Assembly: GCF_030409335.1 (NCBI RefSeq)
Contig: NZ_JAUFPN010000191.1
Location: 62,001-126,000 of the forward strand
Direction: 5' to 3'
Source: Paeniroseomonas aquatica
Lineage (GTDB): Bacteria > Pseudomonadota > Alphaproteobacteria > Acetobacterales > Acetobacteraceae
DNA length: 64,000 bases
Positions 55,953 to 64,000 of the stretch are shown one piece after another. The notes below the pieces were generated by a model. It saw only the letters and a program-made list of their open reading frames with translations, was not told where the DNA came from and made no database searches. The first letter of the stretch is position 1. Each line of letters starts with the position of its first letter. The position numbers and the translations under genes were made by a program.

Positions 55953-56957
55953 TTACCGCGACGGGGTCGGGTTGCGGTTCGGGTTCACCTCGTTCTCGGG
56001 ATGCGCCCCGCTGACATTGGTGCCGGCAACCTCGTCGAGGCCGCGCGTCACCTTCGTGCCGGGCGGGTTGCCCGGGGTGCCGTCCGGTGCGGTCGAGCCG
56101 GCGGTCCGCTCGTTGCCCGGGCGGGCGCCGCTGACATTGGTCCCGGCCACGTCGTCGAGGCCACGCGTCGCCTTGGTGCCGGGCGGGTTACCGGGAGTGC
56201 CGTCCGGCGCGGTCGCGCTGGCGTTCCGCTCGTTCTCCGGATGGGCACCGCTGACATTGGTCCCGGCGACGTCATCGAAGCCGCGCGAAAGCATGGTGCC
56301 CTTGGGATTGCCCGGGGTGCCATCCGGCGTGTCGCCGAGGCCGCTGCCCATGCCGGAGCCGAGGCTGCCGGCCGCCGGCGTGGTGCCGAAGCCGGTCGCG
56401 GCCGCGGTGCCAGCGGTGCTGTCGTTGCGGGTCCAGCCGGCTTCGCCCCAGCTGCCAGTGTTCACGTCGTGGTCCTGCCCGTTGTGGCGCAGCATGATGG
56501 CCTCGGCCTCGGCCGCCCGGCTCTCGTCCACCCGGAGGGTGACGAGGTTGCCGCCGCGGCGGACGCCTTCGGCATAGACCTCGGCCTGCTCCTCGCCGAT
56601 GCCCGCCTGGGTCAGGGCGCCCAGCAGGCCACCCGCCGCCGCGCCGACGCCGGCGCCGGTGATCGCCGCGACCAGCCAACCGGCCGCCACCAGCGGGCCG
56701 ACGCCCGGGATTGCCAGGGCGCCGATGCCGGCCAGCAAGCCGGCGCCACCGCCGACCAGCGTCCCGAGCGTCGCGCCGGTGCCGCCGCCGGTCGCTGCGC
56801 CGGTCTCGCCGGTGGCCTCGGTCGTGGTGCCGTCCTCGGCGCCGCGGGCGAGCAGGCTGATGTCGTCGTGCTTGAAGCCGGCAGCCTCAAGGTCACGGAC
56901 GGCCGCGGTCGCGTCCGTGTAGCTGTTGAAAAGCCGCGCGATGGTACGGTTCGCCAT
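55953..56957 (-). CDS. General stress protein (YflT/DUF1269-like) with 40-residue C-terminal repeats
   Basis: 334 residues. The N-terminus TIARLFNSYTDATAAVRDLEAAGFKHDDISLLA is the heat/general-stress domain (YflT-like). Residues about 70-120 are a Gly/Ala-rich membrane-prone hairpin, and LVTLRVDESRAAEAEAIMLRHN ends the domain at about 165. Beyond about 205 come three tandem 40-residue repeats containing DGTPGNPPGTK, RGLDDVAGTNVSGA and PxNER. The protein is probably membrane- or envelope-associated and stress-induced. Its end is convergent with the ring-opening amidohydrolase gene, 4 bases apart. Confidence 0.8.
   Translation of the reverse strand: MANRTIARLFNSYTDATAAVRDLEAAGFKHDDISLLARGAEDGTTTEATGETGAATGGGTGATLGTLVGGGAGLLAGIGALAIPGVGPLVAAGWLVAAITGAGVGAAAGGLLGALTQAGIGEEQAEVYAEGVRRGGNLVTLRVDESRAAEAEAIMLRHNGQDHDVNTGSWGEAGWTRNDSTAGTAAATGFGTTPAAGSLGSGMGSGLGDTPDGTPGNPKGTMLSRGFDDVAGTNVSGAHPENERNASATAPDGTPGNPPGTKATRGLDDVAGTNVSGARPGNERTAGSTAPDGTPGNPPGTKVTRGLDEVAGTNVSGAHPENEVNPNRNPTPSR
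55981..56340 (-). repeat. 120-bp tandem repeats, three copies, inside the stress-protein gene
   Basis: The decamer CTGACATTGG recurs at 56011, 56131 and 56251, giving an exact 120-base period (40 codons). The copies keep the frame and differ mainly at wobble and a few residues (ARPGNERT versus AHPENERN), which suggests selection for the protein unit. The copy number could vary between strains. Confidence 0.9.
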
Positions 56958-56983
56958 GGGTCAATTCTCCTTGTTTGTGCCGC

Positions 56984-57382
56984 TTAGCGGGTCGAGACGT
57001 TGCCCTGGTAGTCGAGCGAGACGGAGACCTGCTGGCCGTTGCGCTGCGCACGGCCGCGCCAGATGCCCTGGTCGTCTTTCTGCAGCCCATCGACGCCGGT
57101 GAAGCCCGCGGCCTCGATGCGGTTGCGGGCCTGGCCTTCGGTGAAGCTGTTGGCACCGGCGACGGGCGCATCGCTCGTGCGGGTGCCGCTGTCCATGGTG
57201 GCGGCGGGCGGCGCGGTGCCTTCGGTGCGGGGCGCGGCCGTGGTGGCGCCGGTGCGGGCGTCGGGCGCAGCCACGCCCGGACGCGGCGCGGTGCGATCGG
57301 GAGCCGCGGGCGCGACCTGCGCATAGGCCGGGACGGAGAGGATGGCACCCAGCATGGCCAGGCGGAGGATCTTGCTGTGCAT
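56984..57382 (-). CDS. Small secreted protein with PepSY-like C-terminal domain
   Basis: 132 residues. The N-terminal signal is LRLAMLGAILSVPAYAQ. Residues about 20-75 are Pro/Ala/Thr-rich and probably disordered. The C-terminal 50 residues (SFTEGQARNRIEAAGFTGVDGLQKDDQGIW then RAQRNGQQVSVSLDYQGNV) look like a PepSY-like domain. Function is unknown. It lies 26 bases before the stress-protein gene on the same strand. Confidence 0.7.
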   Translation of the reverse strand: MHSKILRLAMLGAILSVPAYAQVAPAAPDRTAPRPGVAAPDARTGATTAAPRTEGTAPPAATMDSGTRTSDAPVAGANSFTEGQARNRIEAAGFTGVDGLQKDDQGIWRGRAQRNGQQVSVSLDYQGNVSTR

Positions 57383-57478
57383 TCTTGATGGTTCCCGTGT
57401 GATTGTCTCAGCGTGTCCGGCACGCTATCGCCGACCCTAACGGCCAGCCGCCGGAAGCGTTCCCGCAGGCCGCCTTCC

Positions 57479-58348
57479 TCAGGGTTGGCCCACGAAGCTG
57501 TCACACTGCCGCGGATCGCCGGCCTCGAGCCCGCGGCGGAACCAGCGCACCCGCTGCACCGAGCTGCCATGGGTGAAGCTCTCGGGCACGACGGTGCCGC
57601 GCGCCTGACGTTGCAGCCGGTCGTCGCCGACGGCGGCCGCGGCGTTGATGCCTTCCTCGATGTCGCCCTGCTCGAGCACGGGACGCTGCTGCTGGGTCCG
57701 GTTGGCCCAGACCCCGGCGTAGCAATCCGCCTGCAACTCGACGCGCACCTGCAGCGCGTTGGACTCGCGCTCGCCCTCGCCGCGGCGCTCCGCCTCCACC
57801 CGGCGCAGGGTGCCGATCTGGTTCTGCACGTGATGGCCGATCTCGTGCGCGATGACGTAGGCACGGGCGAAGTCGCCCGGCGCATTCAGCTTGCGCTCCA
57901 TGTCGCGGAAGAAGTCGAGGTCGAGATACACCTTCTGGTCGCCGGGGCAGTAGAAGGGGCCGGTCGCGGTCTGGGCGAAGCCGCAGGCCGATTGCGTCCC
58001 GCCGCTGTAGAGCACCAGGTTGGGCGGCTGGTAGGTATTGCCGCCGCGGCGGAAGATGTCGGTCCAGACATCCTCGGTGGTGGCCAGCACCTGGGCGACG
58101 AAGCGGCGGCTGCCCTCCTGCGCCGGATCGGGCTGCCCGCCCTGCTGCTGCTGCGCGACCTGGCCGTTGGGCGCCTCGCCACCGCCGCCCGAGAGGATCA
58201 CCGAAGGGTCCACGCCGAAGAACAGCGCGACCAGCACCAGCACCACGGTGCCGATGCCACCGCCGGCGATTCCGATCGGCAGGCCGCCGCCGCCGCTTCC
58301 GCGCCGGTCTTCCACATTGCCGCTTTCGCGCCCATCACCGAGCCGCAT
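57479..58348 (-). CDS. Neutral zinc metallopeptidase (KPN_02809/YpfJ family)
   Basis: 289 residues. One N-terminal membrane helix (GIGTVVLVLVALFFG) follows a Gly-rich polar stretch, then a Gln-rich linker and the catalytic domain. The zinc motif is VIAHEIGHHVQNQIG, with an ELQADCYAG segment that provides the third ligand. FFRDMERKLNAPGDFARAYVIAHE is typical of the family. The domain faces the periplasm; substrate unknown. The start at 58348 gives MRLGDGRESGN, the usual N-terminus. Confidence 0.92.
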   Translation of the reverse strand: MRLGDGRESGNVEDRRGSGGGGLPIGIAGGGIGTVVLVLVALFFGVDPSVILSGGGGEAPNGQVAQQQQGGQPDPAQEGSRRFVAQVLATTEDVWTDIFRRGGNTYQPPNLVLYSGGTQSACGFAQTATGPFYCPGDQKVYLDLDFFRDMERKLNAPGDFARAYVIAHEIGHHVQNQIGTLRRVEAERRGEGERESNALQVRVELQADCYAGVWANRTQQQRPVLEQGDIEEGINAAAAVGDDRLQRQARGTVVPESFTHGSSVQRVRWFRRGLEAGDPRQCDSFVGQP

Positions 58349-58411
58349 GACCCCATCCTCCGCCTGCGGCGGGAGAACAGCGGGACCGGCGGATAGTTCC
58401 GGAAGCGGGCG

Positions 58412-59638
58412 TTATGCCGCCCGCACGACACCCGCGGCGCGCAGCCGCTCCAGCTCCGCCTCGCCCAGCAGCGGGGCGAGGACGGCGTGGTTGTGCTCGC
58501 CGAGCCGCGGCGCCGGACGAGCCAGGATGCCGGGCGTGCCGGACAGGCGCGGGACCATGCCATGCATCGGCAGCCAGCCGTCCGGCATCTCGTCGTCCGG
58601 CACCTCGACCACCGCCTCGCGCTCGATCACGTAGGGATCGTGCTCCAGCATCTCGGCATCCATGATCGGGCCGATGGTAACCCCGGCCGCGTCGAAATGC
58701 GCCAGCACCTCGGCCAGGCTCCGTTCGGCAATGTAGCCGGCGATGATCGCATCGAGCTCCACCCCGTGCTGCACCCGGTCGACGTTGGTGCGGAAGCGCG
58801 GGTCGGTGATCAGCTCGGCGCGGTCGATGCTGCGCAGCAGCTTCTCAGTCATGCCCTGGGTGCTGGCCGAGAGGCAGACCCAGCCGCCGTCCCGGGTCTG
58901 GTAGGCATTGCGCGGGACGGCATTGGTGCTCCGGCTGCCGGTGCGCGGCTTGAGCGTCTGGTTCAGCTTCCAGTTGGCGAGCTGCGGCTCCATCATGGTG
59001 AAGATCGGATCGAACAGCGTCAGGTCGATGACCTGCCCCTGCCCCGTCGCCTCGGCATGGCGGAGCGCGATCATCGCCGTGGCCGCGCCATAAAGGCCGG
59101 CATAACCGTCCGCCATGTACATCGGCGGCAGCACCGGCTCCCGGTCGGCGAAGCCGTTGACCGCGGCGAAGCCGGAGTAGCCCTCCACCAGCGTGCCGAA
59201 GCCCGGCTTGTGCCGGTAGGGCCCGGTCTGGCCCCAGCCGCTGACCCGGACGATGACCAGCGCCGGGTTGATGGCATGCAGCACCTCGGGCGAGAGGCCC
59301 ATGAGCTCGAGCACGCCGGGGCGGAAGCTCTCGACCAGCATGGCGGCATCGGCCACCAGCCGCTTGACGATCCCGATGGCGGCCGGGTCGCGCAGCGCCA
59401 GGCAGACCGAGAGCTTGTTGCGCGAGAGGGTCTTCCAGGTGGTGGAGATGCCCTTGATGCGCCAGGCACGCAGCGTGTCGCCCTCGGGCGGCTCCAGCTT
59501 GACGACCTCGGCGCCGTGGTCGGCGAGCACCTTGGTGAGCATGTTGCCGGCCACGAGCCGGGAGAGATCGACCACCCGCAGCCCCTGCAGGGCGCCGGTG
59601 GCGGCGGGATCGAATTGATGGCGGTGCGGGTTCATCAT
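58412..59638 (-). CDS. CaiB/BaiF family CoA transferase (family III)
   Basis: Moves CoA between carboxylic acids, 408 residues. The N-terminus LQGLRVVDLSRLVAGNMLTKVLADHGAEVVKLEPPEGD and the catalytic Asp in PMYMADGYAGLYG match the family. PALVIVRVSGWGQTGPY is another hallmark. The start is one of two adjacent ATGs (59638 or 59635) that overlap the Bug stop codon. It ends the minus-strand operon TauD, FAH, Bug, CaiB. The acids handled are unknown. Confidence 0.92.
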   Translation of the reverse strand: MMNPHRHQFDPAATGALQGLRVVDLSRLVAGNMLTKVLADHGAEVVKLEPPEGDTLRAWRIKGISTTWKTLSRNKLSVCLALRDPAAIGIVKRLVADAAMLVESFRPGVLELMGLSPEVLHAINPALVIVRVSGWGQTGPYRHKPGFGTLVEGYSGFAAVNGFADREPVLPPMYMADGYAGLYGAATAMIALRHAEATGQGQVIDLTLFDPIFTMMEPQLANWKLNQTLKPRTGSRSTNAVPRNAYQTRDGGWVCLSASTQGMTEKLLRSIDRAELITDPRFRTNVDRVQHGVELDAIIAGYIAERSLAEVLAHFDAAGVTIGPIMDAEMLEHDPYVIEREAVVEVPDDEMPDGWLPMHGMVPRLSGTPGILARPAPRLGEHNHAVLAPLLGEAELERLRAAGVVRAA

Positions 59639-60597
59639 TCGGCGCGGATATTGGCCGCGGTTGCCACCTCGCGCCAGCGGAGGAGGTCGGCATGCAGCAC
59701 CGTAGCGAATTCCTCCGGACCGCCCGGCGACGGCGTCGCCCCCTCGGCATCGTAGATGCGCCTGAGGCTCGGCTCGGCCAGCGCGGCGTTGGCGGCGGCA
59801 TGGATGGCGGCGCGGACCTCCGGCGGCACGCCTTTCGGCGCCAGCAGCCCCCACCAGATCGAGACCTCGTAGTCCAGCCCCTGCTCCTTCACCGTGGTCA
59901 CCGCCGGCACCTCGGGCGGCAGCCCGCCGCCCGGCGCGGTCGCGGCGATGACCCTCACCCGCCCCTCGCGGATGGCGGCATTGGCGCTGGCGACCGTCGT
60001 GATCATCAGCGGGATGGTGCCGGCGACGAGATCCGTCACCGCCGGCGCGGTGCCACGGTAGGGGATGTGGTTCATCGTCACCCCGGCGCGCAGGCAGAAA
60101 TACTCGGAGATGAAGTGGTTGATCCCGCCGGCGCCGGAGGTGCCGTAGTCGATGCTGCCCGGCCTCGCCTTCGCCCGCGCCACCAGCTCCGGCACGGTGC
60201 GGGGCGCAAAGCCCGGATTGGTCATGAGGAAGAAGGGCGCCCGCGCCAGCAGCGCCACCGCGTCGAAGCTGCCCTCGGCGTCCCAGGGTGTCTTCTGCAG
60301 CACCGCCGTGGTCGGGAAGGAGGAGGAGGTGACCATGAGCGTATAGCCATCCGCCGGCGCCTGGGCCACCTGCCCGGCGCCGATCGCGCCGCCGGCGCCG
60401 CCGCGGTTCTCCACCACGAAGGGCTGCCCCAGCCTTGCCTGCAGCCGCTCGGCCAGCGGCCGGGCGATGACGTCGTTGGACCCGCCCGGCGGGAACGGCA
60501 CCACCACCCGCACCGGGCGGTTGGGCCACCCCGATTGTGCCCGGGCAATGGCCGGTGCCGCCAGGGCAGCGGCGAGGAGCGGGCGGCGGCCGATCAT
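59635..60597 (-). CDS. Bug/TctC family tripartite tricarboxylate transporter binding protein
   Basis: Periplasmic carboxylate-binding protein, 320 residues. The signal is RRPLLAAALAAPAIARAQ. The mature part has NRPVRVVVPFPPGGSNDVIARPLAERL and NHIPYRGTAPAVTDLVAGTIPLMI. It is clearly a paralogue of the Bug protein at 39736-40701 (similar order of motifs, different operon). Overlaps with the genes on both sides show that it is cotranscribed with the CoA transferase and the FAH-family gene, so it probably supplies their acid substrate. No tctAB genes are adjacent. Confidence 0.93.
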   Translation of the reverse strand: MIGRRPLLAAALAAPAIARAQSGWPNRPVRVVVPFPPGGSNDVIARPLAERLQARLGQPFVVENRGGAGGAIGAGQVAQAPADGYTLMVTSSSFPTTAVLQKTPWDAEGSFDAVALLARAPFFLMTNPGFAPRTVPELVARAKARPGSIDYGTSGAGGINHFISEYFCLRAGVTMNHIPYRGTAPAVTDLVAGTIPLMITTVASANAAIREGRVRVIAATAPGGGLPPEVPAVTTVKEQGLDYEVSIWWGLLAPKGVPPEVRAAIHAAANAALAEPSLRRIYDAEGATPSPGGPEEFATVLHADLLRWREVATAANIRAE

Positions 60598-61442
60598 GGC
60601 TCGGCGACCACCGGGTTGCGCAGGATGCCGATGCCGCTGATCTCGACCTCCACCGTATCGCCGGGCACCAGCCAGGGCGGCGGCGTGCGGGCATGCGCCA
60701 CGCCCTCCGGCGTGCCGGTGGCGATGACGTCGCCGGGCGCCAGCGGGGTGAAGGCCGAGATATACGCGATCAGCGCGGGGATGCCGAGGATCATGTCCCC
60801 GGTGCTGGTCCTCTGCCGCTCCTCGCCACTGACCCGCGTGGTCAGGGTCAGCGCCGCGGGGTCCGGGATCTCATCCGCGGTGACCAGCCAGGGGCCGAGC
60901 GGGCCGGTGCGCGGGAAGTTCTTGCCGGCGGTGACCGAGTGCTTCTGGTAGTCCCGCACGCTGCCGTCGTTGAAGCAGGTATAGGCGGCGACATGCTCCA
61001 GCGCGCGCTCGGCCGGGATATGCCGCCCGGCCTTGCCGATGACGACTGCCAGCTCGCCCTCGTAGTCGAAGTGGCCGGAATTGGCCGGCCGCCACATCGC
61101 GGCGCCATGGGCGATGATGGTATCGGCCAGCCGGGCGAAGATGCGCGGCTGCTCCGGCACCTGTCGCCCCGCCGCCTCCGCCACATGGGCGCGGTAGTTC
61201 AGCCCGACGCAGAGCACCTTGCGCAGCGGCGAGGGCACCGCCGGCAGCACGGTCACATCCGCCAGAGTGAAATCCGCGGCCGCCCTGGCATGGACCATCA
61301 TCTCGCCGAGCGCGTCGGCGGCCAGCACGGCGGAGATATCGGGATAGCGGCCAAAGAGGCGGCTGCCGATGTCGACGACGCCGGCCTCGGTGACGAAGCC
61401 GTAGCTCGGTCCCGACAGGGTGGAGAAGCTGATGATCTTCAT
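60594..61442 (-). CDS. Fumarylacetoacetate hydrolase family protein
   Basis: 282 residues. It has the FAH fold with metal ligands in FDYEGELAVVIGK (Glu-x-Glu) and the following Asp-containing segment. KVLCVGLNYRAHVAEA and GTPEGVAHARTPPPWLVPGDTVEVEISGIGILRNPV are typical. Members hydrolyse or decarboxylate/hydrate small diketo acids, often near the end of aromatic catabolism. It overlaps Bug by 4 bases and lies 4 bases after TauD. Confidence 0.92.
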   Translation of the reverse strand: MKIISFSTLSGPSYGFVTEAGVVDIGSRLFGRYPDISAVLAADALGEMMVHARAAADFTLADVTVLPAVPSPLRKVLCVGLNYRAHVAEAAGRQVPEQPRIFARLADTIIAHGAAMWRPANSGHFDYEGELAVVIGKAGRHIPAERALEHVAAYTCFNDGSVRDYQKHSVTAGKNFPRTGPLGPWLVTADEIPDPAALTLTTRVSGEERQRTSTGDMILGIPALIAYISAFTPLAPGDVIATGTPEGVAHARTPPPWLVPGDTVEVEISGIGILRNPVVAEP

Positions 61443-61446
61443 GGGG

Positions 61447-62355
61447 TCAGGCGGCCTTCAGCCAGAGCTGCTGGAATGCAGGGTCGAATATCCGCTCCGC
61501 CATCACCTGGCAGCGCAGCATGAGGCGATGCTCGTCCGGCCCGTAGTCGGGGATGGCATTGTGCAGGGTGCCCAAGTGATCCCAGATCAGCACGTCGCCG
61601 ACCGACCAGCGATGCGCGTGCTGGTACTTCGGCTGCAGCTGGTGGGCAAACAGGAACTCCAGTATGCGGGCGCTCTCGGCCGCGTCCAGCTCGTTGATCC
61701 GCTCGGCATAGCCGGGGTTGCAGTAGAGCACGCGACGGCCGGTGATCGGGTGGCGGAGGAAGACCGGATGCACCGCCGGCGGCCGTGCCGCCCGCTGCGC
61801 CGCGGTCAGCGGCGGCCGGCTGCTGCCGGGCCGCGTGCGCATCCGCTCCCAGAAGATGTTGAAGTCATGCGTCGCGGTCATCCCGTCCAGCCGCTGCTGC
61901 ACCTCGGCCGGAAGGTCGTCGTAGGCGGCGTGCATGTTGGCGAAGAGCGTATCGCCCAGCGGCCGGCCGTCCCGCATCGGCACCTCGACGGCATGGAGCA
62001 CGTTCACGAAGCCGCGCGTCGCGGTATAGGTCATGTCGGTGTGCCAGTCCTGCCCTGCATCGGCCAGGCCGATCGGCGCGCCGTCGCGGCGGATGTTCGA
62101 AAGGATGCCCACCTCCGGCACCTCCGGGTCGCGGAAGCGGTCGGCGACGCCGGTCTGGATCGGGCCGAAGCGCAGGGAGAAGTCCCGCAGCGCCCGCGCC
62201 CCGATCCGCTGCCGGGGGATCCGCAGCACCCCATGCTGGCCAAGGGCCTGTAGCAGCAGCGCGAAATCCGCGTCCGCGAGCGGCTGCGCGAGGTCCAGCC
62301 CCTCCACATCGGCGCCGAGGATTCCGCCGGTCGGCACGATGCTTGGCATGGTCAC
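61447..62355 (-). CDS. TauD/TfdA family 2-oxoglutarate-dependent dioxygenase
   Basis: Fe(II)/2-oxoglutarate-dependent hydroxylase, 302 residues. Metal ligands are His and Asp in DWHTDMTYTATRG and the distal His in TLHNAIPDYG. VGDVLIWDHLGTLHNA is the family hallmark, and the N-terminus is GILGADVEGLDLAQPL. It probably hydroxylates a sulfonate, aryloxy or other acid that the operon then processes. It heads the minus-strand operon, divergent from hydantoinase B across 209 bases with no clear promoter boxes. Confidence 0.92.
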   Translation of the reverse strand: MTMPSIVPTGGILGADVEGLDLAQPLADADFALLLQALGQHGVLRIPRQRIGARALRDFSLRFGPIQTGVADRFRDPEVPEVGILSNIRRDGAPIGLADAGQDWHTDMTYTATRGFVNVLHAVEVPMRDGRPLGDTLFANMHAAYDDLPAEVQQRLDGMTATHDFNIFWERMRTRPGSSRPPLTAAQRAARPPAVHPVFLRHPITGRRVLYCNPGYAERINELDAAESARILEFLFAHQLQPKYQHAHRWSVGDVLIWDHLGTLHNAIPDYGPDEHRLMLRCQVMAERIFDPAFQQLWLKAA

Positions 62356-62564
62356 GGTCCCATGATGAGGTCGGCGGGCCGGAGCAGGACCCCGGCACGG
62401 CGGTGATCATGCCAAGCACGGCGCAGCCCGCCAAGGGGAAGGGCATGGCCATGCCCGCAGCCGGAGGCGGCCATGGGCCGGACCGCGCCGTCGATCACGC
62501 CCCGCCACCTTGCCCGGCCCTTCCCCCCGCCCTACCGTTCCGCATCTGCGAAGGGGATGCGCGC

Positions 62565-64000
62565 ATGACCGAGGACGGATTGGACCAGGACGAGGGCTTC
62601 GATCCGATCACGCTGGAGATCCTCTGGAGCCGGCTGATCTCCATCGCCGACGAGGCCGCGGCTGCCCTGCTGCGCACCGCCTTCTCCACCATCGTCCGGG
62701 AGTCGAACGACTTCGCCTGCGTGCTGATGGACCGCAACGGCGACAGCATCTCGGAGAATACCGGCGGCATCGCCAGCTTCTCCTGCATCCTGCCGAAGAC
62801 GACCAAGCACTTCCTGGCCAAATTCCCGGCCGAGAGCTGGCGCCCCGGCGATTGCGTCATCACCAACGACCCCTGGCTGGCGACCGGCCACCTGCCGGAC
62901 ATCACCGCGGTCACCCCCATCTTCCATGCCGGCGCGCTGGTCGGCTTCGCGGGGTCCATCGCGCATAGCCCGGATGTCGGCGGCAGCCTCTGGTCGGCGG
63001 ATTGCCGGGAGGTCTTCGAGGAGGGCGTCCGCATCCCGCCGATGCGGCTGATCCGCGAGGGCGTGCGGAACGAGGCGCTGCTGGAGCTGTTCCTGAACAA
63101 CGTCCGGGTGCCCAATCAGGTGCTGGGCGACCTCGAGGCGCAGATCACCGCCAACGAGGTTTGCGCCGCCCGGGTCACCGAATTCCTCGAGGATGCGAAG
63201 CTGGCCGACCTCCAGGCGCTCGGCCGCGCGCTGCATGCCCGGGCCGACCGCGCCATGCGCCAGGCGATCGCCGCCCTGCCCGACGGCCGCTGGTCCGCGA
63301 CCATCGAGGCGGATGGCTTCGACGAGCATGTCACCACCATCGCCGTCACCGTGACGGTCACCGGCGACTCCATGCTGCTCGACTTCGCCGGCTCCAGCCC
63401 GCAGATCGACCGCGGCATCAATTGCGTCATGAACTACACCCACGCCTATGCGGTCTATCCGGTGAAATGCGCGCTCGATCCCTTCACCCCGCGCAACGAG
63501 GGCAGCTACCGCGCCATCGAGGTCAGGGCGCCCGAGGGCAGCATCCTCAACCCGCGCTTCCCCGCCCCGGTCAGCGCCCGGCAGCTCACCGGCCATCTGC
63601 TGGCGGGCGCCATCTACCAGGCGATGAGCCCGGTCATCCCCGGCCAGGTCATCGCCGAATGCGGCGGCGCGCCGACCATGCGGGCGCTGTTCTCGGGCCT
63701 CGACCGGCAGGGCGACCGCTTCAGCCAGGTGCTGTTTGCCTCGGGCGGCATGGGCGCAAGCCCGCACCGCGACGGGCTGGCGACCACCGCCTTCCCGACC
63801 AATGCCGGCGCCGGCAGCATCGAGGCCTTCGAGAGCGTCGCGCCCCTGGTGGTCTGGGCCAAGCAGCTGCGGCCGGACAGCGGCGGCGCCGGGCAGTTCC
63901 GCGGCGGGCTGGGGCAGGAGGCGGTGATCGAGGTGCGTTCCCCGGCGCCGCTGCGGCTCTCGCTGCTGTCGGACCGGCGGGAGCATCCGGCCCAGGGGGT
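62565..64000 (+). CDS. Hydantoinase B/oxoprolinase family protein (3' truncated)
   Basis: About 478 codons are visible before the frame leaves the window; full HyuB proteins are about 500-600 residues. The start ATG follows AAGGGG 8 bases upstream and begins DPITLEILWSRLISIADEAAAALLRTAFSTIVRESND. Further hallmarks are VITNDPWLATGHLPDI, NYTHAYAVYPVKCALDP and ASGGMGASPHRDGL. It is an ATP-dependent N-methylhydantoin/oxoproline-type hydrolase subunit and usually pairs with HyuA, which is not upstream here. The substrate is unknown. Confidence 0.93.
   Translation, partial: MTEDGLDQDEGFDPITLEILWSRLISIADEAAAALLRTAFSTIVRESNDFACVLMDRNGDSISENTGGIASFSCILPKTTKHFLAKFPAESWRPGDCVITNDPWLATGHLPDITAVTPIFHAGALVGFAGSIAHSPDVGGSLWSADCREVFEEGVRIPPMRLIREGVRNEALLELFLNNVRVPNQVLGDLEAQITANEVCAARVTEFLEDAKLADLQALGRALHARADRAMRQAIAALPDGRWSATIEADGFDEHVTTIAVTVTVTGDSMLLDFAGSSPQIDRGINCVMNYTHAYAVYPVKCALDPFTPRNEGSYRAIEVRAPEGSILNPRFPAPVSARQLTGHLLAGAIYQAMSPVIPGQVIAECGGAPTMRALFSGLDRQGDRFSQVLFASGGMGASPHRDGLATTAFPTNAGAGSIEAFESVAPLVVWAKQLRPDSGGAGQFRGGLGQEAVIEVRSPAPLRLSLLSDRREHPAQG

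Noticed and set aside
58412-60694. Apparent 760-codon fusion including the CoA transferase
   Set aside because: The upstream part is an out-of-frame reading of the Bug gene; the CoA transferase starts at 59638 within the Bug stop.

Overview
The window is about 70 % GC with very dense, mostly overlapping genes. The gene families point to an alphaproteobacterium, most likely Acetobacteraceae of the Roseomonas type. Supporting features are flagellar clusters with a DUF6468 gene and MotE, several Bug-type tricarboxylate-transporter binding proteins next to catabolic enzymes, a NasS/NasT nitrate system, and an animal-type haem peroxidase fused to RTX repeats. This is inferred from gene content, not from a database search. 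No rRNA, tRNA, CRISPR array or insertion sequence was seen.

Layout. (1) 1-8831: carbohydrate or sugar-acid catabolism. It holds the end of a thiamine-diphosphate enzyme, a four-gene ABC importer, two short-chain dehydrogenases, an enolase-superfamily dehydratase and a D-2-hydroxyacid dehydrogenase. (2) 9147-14487: an orphan HPt protein, NADP-isocitrate dehydrogenase (icd), a DUF599 membrane protein and a secreted peroxidase/RTX protein. (3) 14526-18352: alaS and recA, with an SOS-box-like site upstream of recA. (4) 18598-36489: a flagellar and chemotaxis island. A minus-strand run encodes flgB, flgC, fliE, fliQ, fliR, flhB and a CckA-like hybrid kinase. A small gene, fliO and fliP run the other way. 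After a speD-speE insert comes a second minus-strand run: fliL, fliM, a DUF6468 gene, motE, cheY, cheZ and a 988-residue AMIN-like/helical-repeat protein. The divergent flgF-flgG-flgA-flgH operon sits behind a textbook sigma-54 promoter. (5) 36522-40701: an SRAP peptidase, a DapA-family aldolase, an M20 amidohydrolase and a Bug protein. (6) 40847-54018: a complete nitrate assimilation operon: nasT, an RNA leader, nasS, nrtA, nrtB, an ATPase, an FAD oxidoreductase, a nirA-type nitrite reductase, a flavodoxin-less CysJ-like reductase with an RnfB-type Fe-S site, nitrate reductase and cysG. (7) 54015-58348: a RidA/CnbZ-like protein divergent from a cyanuric-acid-hydrolase/barbiturase-family gene, a stress protein with 40-residue tandem repeats, a small secreted protein and a zinc metallopeptidase. 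(8) 58412-64000: a CoA transferase, a Bug protein, an FAH-family hydrolase and a TauD dioxygenase, divergent from a hydantoinase B that runs off the right edge.

How the genes work together. The nas operon imports nitrate, reduces it to nitrite and then ammonium, and makes the sirohaem needed by the nitrite reductase. NasS/NasT probably control it through the leader RNA before nasS, which carries a hairpin with the ANTAR-type hexaloop signature. The flagellar island supplies export-gate, rod, switch and chemotaxis-output parts. Basal-body and filament genes not seen here (flhA, fliF, fliG, fliN, flagellin) must lie elsewhere. The most unusual items are the nasS leader RNA, the shared N-terminal helix motif in the nitrite reductase and its partner flavoprotein, the large helical-repeat protein coupled to cheYZ, and the soluble kinase translationally coupled to flhB.
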